Below, in pieces: positions 37,001-43,427 of a stretch of 44,790 nucleotides of DNA; the stretch's first letter is position 1; every line of letters starts with the position of its first letter. The DNA comes from Actinomycetes bacterium. Lineage in GTDB: Bacteria > Actinomycetota > CALGFH01. The stretch covers positions 1 to 44,790 of the forward strand of contig DASYUT010000315.1 of assembly GCA_036000965.1 (NCBI GenBank). The letters run 5' to 3'. The position numbers and the translations under genes were made by a program. The notes beneath the pieces were generated by a model, which was not told where the DNA came from, ran no database searches, and worked only from the letters and a program-made list of their open reading frames with translations.

Positions 37001-37147
37001 ATGAGCGCCCCCGGCCCGATCAGCCCACCACCCGGCGGCAACGACGAACCCAGCGCGATCCGAGGTGGCCTGATCAGCCTCATCGTCCTGCTCGCCGTCG
37101 CCGGGCTCGTGTGGCTCCTAGTCGGCGGCCACCGGGTGCCCTGGTGA
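37001..37147 (+). CDS. Tiny membrane protein
   Basis: 48 residues from ATG 37001, apparently leaderless. Pro/Gly-rich start, then one transmembrane segment (LISLIVLLAVAGLVWLLVGG). Confidence 0.55.
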   Translation: MSAPGPISPPPGGNDEPSAIRGGLISLIVLLAVAGLVWLLVGGHRVPW

Positions 37148-37164
37148 GCGCTGAGAGGAGACCG

Positions 37165-37467
37165 ATGAACGCCCAGCCGCAAGCTCTCTTCCCCTTCCTC
37201 GCCCCCGGCGACCGGTGCACCCTGGTCCTCGTCAACGGCCGCGTCTGCCCCGGCACCGTCATCGACCTGGACGCCCGCGACGGCGAGCTGCGCTGGGTCC
37301 GCGTCCAGTCCGACGCCCAGGGCGAGGGCGCGGTGACCGTCCAGGGCCGCGCCATCGCCGTGTGGCGCAGGGGCGAACCCATCCAGGCCAAGCCGCAGAT
37401 CGTCGAGACGCAGGTCGCCCCGGCGGACCTGGCCCGCCTCATCGGCAACGGCAGGCCCGGCCGCTGA
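37165..37467 (+). CDS. Hypothetical protein
   Basis: 100 residues from ATG 37165 behind GAGAGGAG. Beta-rich (CTLVLVNGRVCPGTVIDLDA), like a small SH3-type barrel. Unknown role. Confidence 0.52.
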   Translation: MNAQPQALFPFLAPGDRCTLVLVNGRVCPGTVIDLDARDGELRWVRVQSDAQGEGAVTVQGRAIAVWRRGEPIQAKPQIVETQVAPADLARLIGNGRPGR

Positions 37468-37475
37468 CCCTGCCG

Positions 37476-37730
37476 GTGAGCCGGGGCTGGAAGGGCGGCT
37501 CGACCCGAGCCTGGCGCCGCGTCCGCCGCCAGGTCCTCGAACGCGACGGCTACCGCTGCCAGCTCAAGCTCGATGTGTGCACCACCCGGGCCACCACCGC
37601 CCACCACGTCAAGGGCAAGGCGATGGGCGACGACCCCCGCTTCCTCGTCGCCGCGTGCCAGCCGTGCAACCTCAAGGTCGGCGACCCCACCAAGCACGAC
37701 CCGGCGCCGCTGCCGTGGGGAGGATGGTGA
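37476..37730 (+). CDS. HNH endonuclease of packaging-module type
   Basis: 84 residues from GTG 37476. WRRVRRQVLERDGYRCQLKL, TTAHHVKG, DDPRFLVAACQPCNLKVGDP form a full HNH motif with two C-x2-C-like pairs. In HK97-like phages this gene usually stands just before the terminase and works with it in cos cutting. Here the terminase block beyond it is inverted and lies on the other strand. Confidence 0.82.
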   Translation: MSRGWKGGSTRAWRRVRRQVLERDGYRCQLKLDVCTTRATTAHHVKGKAMGDDPRFLVAACQPCNLKVGDPTKHDPAPLPWGGW

Positions 37731-37734
37731 ATCT

Positions 37735-37836
37735 GTGAAGCGGACACCATGGTGGCGTGACCCCGGAACGCTGCTGGTCCTGGGCCTGATCGTGGGTGGC
37801 CTCGTGATCATCGGCGTCGTCAACGGTTGGCGCTGA
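37735..37836 (+). CDS. Tiny membrane protein
   Basis: 33 residues from GTG 37735. One transmembrane segment (LLVLGLIVGGLVIIGVVNG). Confidence 0.5.
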   Translation: MKRTPWWRDPGTLLVLGLIVGGLVIIGVVNGWR

Positions 37837-37856
37837 CGTAAGCCAGGCTGGTGATC

Positions 37857-38066
37857 ATGAACGACGCTCCTCGGTGCACGGCGCGGTTTGAGCGGATGCA
37901 GCCGCGCGTCTGGTGCATGCTCGACCTCGGCCACGACGGCGACCACCAGGTCACCGACACGCTGTACAAGCTGACCTGGAACGACCGGGCCGCCAAGCAC
38001 GTCGTGCCGAAGACGCTGACGCCTCAGCCCTGCGCTGGCGGCCCGGCCACGACGGCCAGTGGGTAG
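37857..38066 (+). CDS. Small hypothetical protein
   Basis: 69 residues from ATG 37857. Pattern RCTARFERMQPRVWCMLDLG with GHDGDHQV recalls short Cys/His phage proteins. Its end overlaps a convergent minus-strand gene by 43 bases. Confidence 0.52.
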   Translation: MNDAPRCTARFERMQPRVWCMLDLGHDGDHQVTDTLYKLTWNDRAAKHVVPKTLTPQPCAGGPATTASG

Positions 38067-38182
38067 GCGGCGACCGCGTCCCGCAGGTCGGTCCAGTAGG
38101 CGTTGTGCTCCAGGATGCCGCGCCGGGTCACGGCAACGAATGCCTGCGCTGCAGCGACAAGCCGAACCTCACGATCGTCCAT
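38024..38182 (-). CDS. Small hypothetical protein
   Basis: 52 residues, ATG at 38182 on the minus strand behind GTGAGGG. Contains VRLVAAAQAFVAVTRRGILE. Second gene of a two-gene minus operon. Confidence 0.5.
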   Translation of the reverse strand: MDDREVRLVAAAQAFVAVTRRGILEHNAYWTDLRDAVAAYPLAVVAGPPAQG

Positions 38183-38189
38183 CCGGCCC

Positions 38190-38417
38190 TCACCGCCTGG
38201 CCCGGATGAGCAGGTACACCAGCACGGCGACCACATCGAACACCACCCACAGCACCAGGACCAGCGCCGACAGGGCTATGTTCCGCACGCTGGCCGCCAC
38301 CAGCCACCAGGCGAACAGGACGTTGTAGAGCAGGACCACCCACACGCCGATGCGGGACCGGCGCCGAGGCCGGTCGTGACGGCGGGCGGCCATGGCCTGG
38401 CGGGTCGCCTCGAACAT
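38190..38417 (-). CDS. Two-pass membrane protein
   Basis: 75 residues, ATG at 38417 behind GGAGGAGGGA. Basic N-terminus (MAARRHDRPRRRSR), then two transmembrane segments. It is downstream of the portal on the same strand. Confidence 0.6.
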   Translation of the reverse strand: MFEATRQAMAARRHDRPRRRSRIGVWVVLLYNVLFAWWLVAASVRNIALSALVLVLWVVFDVVAVLVYLLIRARR

Positions 38418-38804
38418 GGTGGTCCCTCCTCCTCACGGGGTCCGAGCACGAGCCGACAGAGGCTACCCCACCTGGGGCGGCCACCAGCGGTGAACGCGGA
38501 GCGTGGCCACGACGAGGCGACGTCGCTTGTTCGCACGGACAACGACGGCTCGCGAAAGTTACCTCGGCTTGGGGGGACGGACAGGGCTCGAAGGGGCTGT
38601 TTTTCCCTCCCCCGCGCCGCTGCAAACCCGCAGGTCAGAGGCTTGCCGGTCCGGCGGTCTGTCCGAGTCGCACCATCCTGCTGGATCGCTGAGTGTCGTC
38701 GGTCCCAATCCGGACATACCCGCTGCCCCGTCGGTCCCCCGATTGTCCGTGGGAACAAAGCCGGCCTCGGCGATGGTCCTGCGTCGCCACGCATCGTGGC
38801 CGGG
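38418..38804. other. 387-bp intergenic region, candidate packaging (cos) or control site
   Basis: The stretch has no convincing gene. It holds an inverted pair of 16-bp elements, TTGTTCGCACGGACAA at 38527-38542 and its near copy in reverse at 38743-38758, each itself partly symmetric. Between them are at least three more GGACA/TGTCC words and a G-run/T-run segment (38564-38606). It is the largest gap next to the packaging genes, so cos or terminase-binding sites are likely here. Not proven. Confidence 0.4.
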
Positions 38805-40052
38805 TCAGGCGCCTACCTGGGCGGGGTCGGGCTGTGGCTGGGCGGGCTGGGGTGGTGGTGCGGGTGCTTTCGGGGCCATCTTGACAGACGGCCAGCCGCA
38901 CAGCAGCGCCGCGTCGCCGGGGTCGACGCCGGCATCGACCAGGGTCTTGAACGCGGTCGCTTTCGAGGTCCGCTCCCGGTCGTCCGATTCGCGGTCGGGC
39001 GGCTCGGGGTTGTCGTGGTCGAGCTCGATCGCCGCAGCGGTCTCCCCGAACATGGGCAGGAGCTTGGCGTTGGCGGCGCCCTTCATCCTGGCCAGGCGCG
39101 GGCGGACCAGCCACTTCCCGAACGAGGTGGCGCCGGCTTCGGCGTTGGCCTTGTTGACGTCCTCGCTCAAGCCGAGCATGTGGCCGTGCATGCCGTAGGC
39201 CTCGCGGATGACCTCGCGGGACAGCTTGCGCAGCTCGGCGAACTGCATGTCCCGCTGGGAGATCACCCGGTCCTTCCAGGTGCCCTTCTCGAGGATGGCG
39301 ACGCGGTGGGCGGCGGCGACGCCCTGGTGCTGCTCCCGCCACCGGGTGGTGAACTCGTCGAACTCGGGGTCGGTGAGCTTGTCGGGGAACTCGATGATGC
39401 CGCCCGGCTCGGCGGAGTTGAGGAAGAAGTTGCGGTTCCACTCCGCGCTGTACTTGGCGGCGTCGAGGTCGGCGAGGATCGCCTGCACAGGCCCCAGGCC
39501 CCGGTAGGGGTCCAGGGGGTTGGGCAGCTTGATCTGGATGACCTCGTTGAGCTGCAGCGGGACCTGTTCGCCGTCGGGGCCGCGGTAGATGTAGCCGGAC
39601 AGGTACCGGGTGGGGTGGGGGACCGGGGTCATCCGGTCGGGCCGGATCGTCCACAGGTCGAGGGGCAGGTCGGCCAGGGGCGAGCGGCCGATCACCCACC
39701 AGCCTTCGCCGACGAGGTCGAGGTGCTGCTGGGTGGCCTCGCGGAACTCCTGGCCGGTCTGCCAGGGGTTGGGCTTGTTCCACAGGTCGACGGCGGCGTG
39801 GCGGGTGACCTCGGTGCGGGTCTGCTCGGCCTCGTAGCGGCGGCGGCCATCGGTCGAAGTGCGGTACAGGCGCCAGTCGACCTGGCTGGTGGCTTCGGAG
39901 AGGCGGTGGACGATGGCGAACAGGGTGCCGACCGATCCGTAGGCGCGGAGTTGCGCCTCGGCGGTGTTGGGGTGGAACAGCGGCAGCTCCAGCGCCCGGC
40001 TGGCCATCTTGACCGGGGTCTGGTTGCGCAGGAGCTTGAGCGTCGACCTCAT
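38805..40052 (-). CDS. Portal protein (HK97 family)
   Basis: 415 residues, ATG at 40052 on the minus strand. VGTLFAIVHRLSEATSQVDW, DLWNKPNPWQTGQEFREATQ, GEGWWVIGR, RGLGPVQAILADLDAA and NRNFFLNSAEPGGIIEFPDK are portal motifs. The C-terminus is Pro/Gln-rich. The portal forms the 12-fold ring through which DNA enters the head. It is coded on the strand opposite to the capsid gene. Confidence 0.9.
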   Translation of the reverse strand: MRSTLKLLRNQTPVKMASRALELPLFHPNTAEAQLRAYGSVGTLFAIVHRLSEATSQVDWRLYRTSTDGRRRYEAEQTRTEVTRHAAVDLWNKPNPWQTGQEFREATQQHLDLVGEGWWVIGRSPLADLPLDLWTIRPDRMTPVPHPTRYLSGYIYRGPDGEQVPLQLNEVIQIKLPNPLDPYRGLGPVQAILADLDAAKYSAEWNRNFFLNSAEPGGIIEFPDKLTDPEFDEFTTRWREQHQGVAAAHRVAILEKGTWKDRVISQRDMQFAELRKLSREVIREAYGMHGHMLGLSEDVNKANAEAGATSFGKWLVRPRLARMKGAANAKLLPMFGETAAAIELDHDNPEPPDRESDDRERTSKATAFKTLVDAGVDPGDAALLCGWPSVKMAPKAPAPPPQPAQPQPDPAQVGA

Positions 40053-40294
40053 TCGCCGGCCCGCAGCTCGAGGACGAAGAACGCGAGGCCGGCGACGGCC
40101 AGGCCGAGCGGCACGGCGACCATGGCGGCTGCGGCGGTGAAGCAGGCCAGGCCGGCGACGGCCAGGCCGTGCTCGGCGACGACGCCGGCCAGCCGGGTGG
40201 TGCGGGTCCGGGTGCCTGCCCGCTGCTCGCGGCGCTGGCGCGCGGCGTGCCGGGCGGCGCGCCACCCGACGGCGAGGGCTTCCATCGTGCTCAT
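40049..40294 (-). CDS. Small membrane protein between terminase and portal
   Basis: 81 residues, ATG at 40294 on the minus strand. Arg-rich helix (VGWRAARHAARQRREQRAGT) followed by two hydrophobic segments. Its stop overlaps the portal start. A membrane protein here is unusual. Confidence 0.6.
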   Translation of the reverse strand: MSTMEALAVGWRAARHAARQRREQRAGTRTRTTRLAGVVAEHGLAVAGLACFTAAAAMVAVPLGLAVAGLAFFVLELRAGE

Positions 40295-40305
40295 GAGCGT
40301 CCTTC

Positions 40306-40524
40306 CTACTCGGGCGGCAGGGCGGCGCGGACGAAGCAATCCTTGGCCTCCAGGAGCTTGCACAGGCCCGTGGTCAACTCAGGGCCGTCGGGCAGCTCGC
40401 GGATCATGGCCTCGGCGAGGTAATGGCTGTAGGCCGAGACGGTGCGCATGGGCTCGGGCAGGTGCTCGTAGGTGAAGAACCGGGCGATCTGCTGCGTTGC
40501 GGGGTGCCGGCCTTCAAGCTTCAT
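40306..40524 (-). CDS. Conserved small packaging-region protein
   Basis: 72 residues, ATG at 40524 on the minus strand. ARFFTYEHLPEPMRTVSAYS and LPDGPELTTGLCKLLEAKDC match a short helical family widespread in actinophages. Function unknown. Confidence 0.65.
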   Translation of the reverse strand: MKLEGRHPATQQIARFFTYEHLPEPMRTVSAYSHYLAEAMIRELPDGPELTTGLCKLLEAKDCFVRAALPPE

Positions 40525-40535
40525 CGTTGCCTCCG

Positions 40536-41981
40536 TCAGTAGGTGAGGATCCGGAGTCCCTGCCGGGACGGCTGGGGCAGGGTTTGGGCGAGGTAGCAGG
40601 CGCCGGCGGCGGCGTAGGCGGCGTCGACGTGGCCGGCGCCGCGGCGGACGAACCGCCACCCGTCGCCGGTGTAGAGCTTGCTCGCGCCGGCCACGTGGGC
40701 GTCCAGCAGCGGGTCGCCGGGGTGGACGACCCGCCGCGTGGTGGCCAGGTCGGCGAGGCCCTGGCAGGCCTCCCCGACCTTCCCGCCGGTCAGTTCCACC
40801 TGGTTCGGCCGGGCGCGCAGGATCGGCGCGAGGCGGGCGGCGGGGCCGCCGGGGAACCAGCCTTCCTGGACGGCTTGCACCTTGTCGAGGATGTCGCCCA
40901 ACTCGAAGCGGGCCTCATCGGTACCCCGCCACGCCTTGATGACCTGCACGCGGACGCGGCCGTCGTCGGTGACGGCCGCGGCGGCGAGGGTGACGTGGCC
41001 GCCGTCCGGCGCCACGTCGACCACGGCGGCCAGGCGGTCCTTCTGGCCGCGCAGGCTCCCCGTGGCGTCGGTGCACGCCTTCCACGCGCCGACGTCCACC
41101 GCCGCGTCGAGGTGGGCGACCCGCTGGCACAGGACCTCGGTGCGGAACACGTCCGGCGGGTCGGTCGCCAGCGCGCCGCGGACGGCCAGCGCGCCCATCA
41201 CGTGGCCGAGGCCGGGGTTGGCCTGCGCCCACCCGCGCGGGTCGTCGAGCTCGCACCCGTCGGGCGCGGACCACTCGAACAGGCCGATCGACGGGTCGCG
41301 GCCGGCCAGGGCCGCGTCGCGGAGCTGGTTGAGCACCACGCTCTCATCGTCGCCGGCGTTCGACATCGCCCACAGCTGGGCATTCTCGCGGGCCATCAGG
41401 GTCTTCGAGACGGCCGACCAGGCCTTCCAGTCGTGCTGCTCGCGCAGCTCATCGATGTTGGCCTCGTCGATCGAGTAGCCGCGGCCGGCCTTGCGGTTCA
41501 TCGCACGGATCATGTAGCGGCCGCCACCGCGCAGCCAGAACTTCTCATCGCCGTTGACGTTGCGGACCCCACCCCACTCGGCCTCGAGGTCGGGGCAGTC
41601 GTGGATGGTGTCCTGGCACAGCGTCCACTGCTCGCGGGCCAGCGCGACGTCCTGGGCGAGGCCCAGGACGGTGCGGGCGCCGTCCATGTACAGGCGCCAG
41701 AGGGTCACGATGCGCTTGAGGCTCGACTTGCCGTTCTGCCGGGCGACCAGGACCAGCACGATGCGGAACCGGTAGGTGCTGTCGGGGAGCAGCTCCATGG
41801 CGTGCTTGACCAGCCAGGCCTGCCATGGAAGCAAGGGCTCGCCGATGAGCTGGGCGAACTCGATGACCTCGTAGCCGCGGCTGGTCCGGCGGTTGAGGGG
41901 CCGAAGCGGCGGGGTGAACAGCCTGGGCTGGCTACGTCCGACGAGCTTCGCGGAGCGCCTGGAGGCGGTTCGGGCCGGCAT
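40536..41981 (-). CDS. terL: Terminase large subunit
   Basis: 481 residues, ATG at 41981 on the minus strand, four bases after GGGGGAGGT; GTG 41987 is an alternative. The ATPase has Walker A ARQNGKSS at residues 80-87 and an acidic Walker B region (GYSIDEANIDEL). The C-terminal half, from VVDVAPDGGHVTLAAAAV to HVDAAYAAAGA, fits the RNase H-like nuclease. It pumps and cuts DNA during head filling. Overlaps the small subunit by 50 bases. Confidence 0.9.
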   Translation of the reverse strand: MPARTASRRSAKLVGRSQPRLFTPPLRPLNRRTSRGYEVIEFAQLIGEPLLPWQAWLVKHAMELLPDSTYRFRIVLVLVARQNGKSSLKRIVTLWRLYMDGARTVLGLAQDVALAREQWTLCQDTIHDCPDLEAEWGGVRNVNGDEKFWLRGGGRYMIRAMNRKAGRGYSIDEANIDELREQHDWKAWSAVSKTLMARENAQLWAMSNAGDDESVVLNQLRDAALAGRDPSIGLFEWSAPDGCELDDPRGWAQANPGLGHVMGALAVRGALATDPPDVFRTEVLCQRVAHLDAAVDVGAWKACTDATGSLRGQKDRLAAVVDVAPDGGHVTLAAAAVTDDGRVRVQVIKAWRGTDEARFELGDILDKVQAVQEGWFPGGPAARLAPILRARPNQVELTGGKVGEACQGLADLATTRRVVHPGDPLLDAHVAGASKLYTGDGWRFVRRGAGHVDAAYAAAGACYLAQTLPQPSRQGLRILTY

Positions 41982-42315
41982 CGCCACCTCCCCCGCCGCG
42001 CCGCCTGGCCCTGGCCGCGGGGGTCGCCTGCAGGGCTGCCAGGGCCTGTAGGAGCTTCGGGCCGAGGTTGCCCAGGACGGCCTGGCCCTCGACCTTGGCG
42101 GCGAGCAGGGCCAGGCGCTGCCGGCCGGGGAGGTCGTCGGGGTCCAGGCCCTCGCCGATGGCGTCGGCCTCGGCGGCCAGCTCGGCGGCGCGGTCGATCG
42201 CGGCGGCGTACCGCTCGGCCAGCTTCACCAGCGCCGCGTCCTCGTCGGCCAGTGTCAGGTGGCCGAGGGTCTCGGCCAGGGCCGGGCCGAGCAGCTCGTC
42301 GGCGGACCGCAGCAC
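41932..42315 (-). CDS. terS: Terminase small subunit (candidate)
   Basis: 127 residues, GTG at 42315 on the minus strand, five bases after GGAGGT. Almost all helical (ALVKLAERYAAAIDRAAELA, GRQRLALLAAKVEGQAVLG) with a basic Gly/Arg end. Position just before the large subunit and size fit a DNA-recognising small subunit. No clear HTH is visible. Confidence 0.68.
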   Translation of the reverse strand: MLRSADELLGPALAETLGHLTLADEDAALVKLAERYAAAIDRAAELAAEADAIGEGLDPDDLPGRQRLALLAAKVEGQAVLGNLGPKLLQALAALQATPAARARRRGGGGGDAGPNRLQALREARRT

Positions 42316-42419
42316 CTGACACCTCCCTGGCACGTCGCGGCTGGTCTTGGGGTACAGTACCGCGCAAGTGACAGGCTGTCCGAAACAGCGTGCGGGGTGC
42401 GCGGGGATGGTGGCGGTGC
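42316..42419. promoter_or_regulatory. Divergent control region between packaging and capsid operons
   Basis: It contains the palindrome GGTACAGTACC (42351-42361) and the motif GACAGGCTGT (42370-42379), extended by C to an 11-base perfect dyad GACAG-G-CTGTC. TACAGT or its complement could be a -10 for either strand. It controls both halves of virion production. Confidence 0.6.
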
Positions 42420-43427
42420 ATGGATGACGCCGGTAGGCGCCGGTTGCGGCTGGCCCGCCCGGTCGCCCGGCAGGGCCAGTCGTGGTACCGCATCCAAGGC
42501 AAGGCCGCCGAGGTCGCCGACGTCTACATCTACGACGAGATCTCCTGGTGGGGCATCACCGCCCAGGATTTCGTCAACGAGCTGCGCGAGGTCACCGCCC
42601 CGAAGGTCAACCTGCACCTCAACTCGCCCGGCGGCGACGTCTTCGACGCCCATGCGATCTACCAGGCGCTGGTCGACCACCCCGCCGAGGTGACCACGCT
42701 GGTCGACTCGCTGGCGGCGTCGGCCGCGTCGGTGATCGCCATGGCTGGCGAGCGCATCGTGATGGGCAAGGCCGCCATGCTGATGATCCATGACGCCTGG
42801 GGCCTGGCGATCGGCAACGCGGCCGACATGCGGGACATGGCCGCCCGGCTCGACAAGATCTCCAACGTGATCGCGGGGGTCTACGCCGAGCGTGCCGGCG
42901 GGCCGCTGGAGTTCTGGCGCCAGGCGATGCTGGAGGAGTCCTGGTACGACGCCGAGGAGGCTGTCGCCGCGGGCCTGGCCGACGAGGTCCGCAGCCGCAA
43001 GGCCAGCAGCCCGGACGACGGCGACGGCGACGGCCAGGGCGACGGTGAGGGTCAGGGGCCGGAGGACCGTTGGGACCTGTCGGTGTTCACCTACGCCGGC
43101 CGGCGCAAGGCGCCCGCGCCGCCGATCCCGTCGAAGTTCCGGCCAGCGGCCCACGCCGACCGCCCGGCCGCCGGCGAGCCCGGTCCCACCGACGACGAGG
43201 CGCTCGCCGAGGCGTTCGCCGGGGCGTGGGCGCAGGTCGCCGACGCCCTGGACGAGGTGTTCGACCCGGTCAGCGGCTACGACCCCGCCATGGTCGGCAC
43301 CACGATCCTCGACGTGTACGCCGACGCGCCCGCCCCGCCCGCCATCCCGCCGCGCCCGCCCGGGCCGCGCACGACCGTCTCCGTCGATGAGCTCATCGAC
43401 GCCATCCAGGAAGGGGTGCGGCCTTGA
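42420..43427 (+). CDS. Prohead protease, ClpP-like (S14), with long C-terminal region
   Basis: 335 residues from ATG 42420. ClpP-like domain: YIYDEISWWGITAQDFVNEL, LNSPGGDVFDAHAIYQAL, Ser within SLAASAASVIAMAG, His in MIHDAWG. Residues about 205-335 are acidic and Pro-rich and may act as a scaffold, since no separate scaffold gene exists. It matures the capsid, whose gene overlaps its stop (TTGA). Confidence 0.85.
   Translation: MDDAGRRRLRLARPVARQGQSWYRIQGKAAEVADVYIYDEISWWGITAQDFVNELREVTAPKVNLHLNSPGGDVFDAHAIYQALVDHPAEVTTLVDSLAASAASVIAMAGERIVMGKAAMLMIHDAWGLAIGNAADMRDMAARLDKISNVIAGVYAERAGGPLEFWRQAMLEESWYDAEEAVAAGLADEVRSRKASSPDDGDGDGQGDGEGQGPEDRWDLSVFTYAGRRKAPAPPIPSKFRPAAHADRPAAGEPGPTDDEALAEAFAGAWAQVADALDEVFDPVSGYDPAMVGTTILDVYADAPAPPAIPPRPPGPRTTVSVDELIDAIQEGVRP

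Noticed and set aside
38103-40475. 790-codon plus-strand open frame opposite the portal
   Set aside because: Portal motifs are on the minus strand; the plus translation is Gly/Val/Asp-rich noise.
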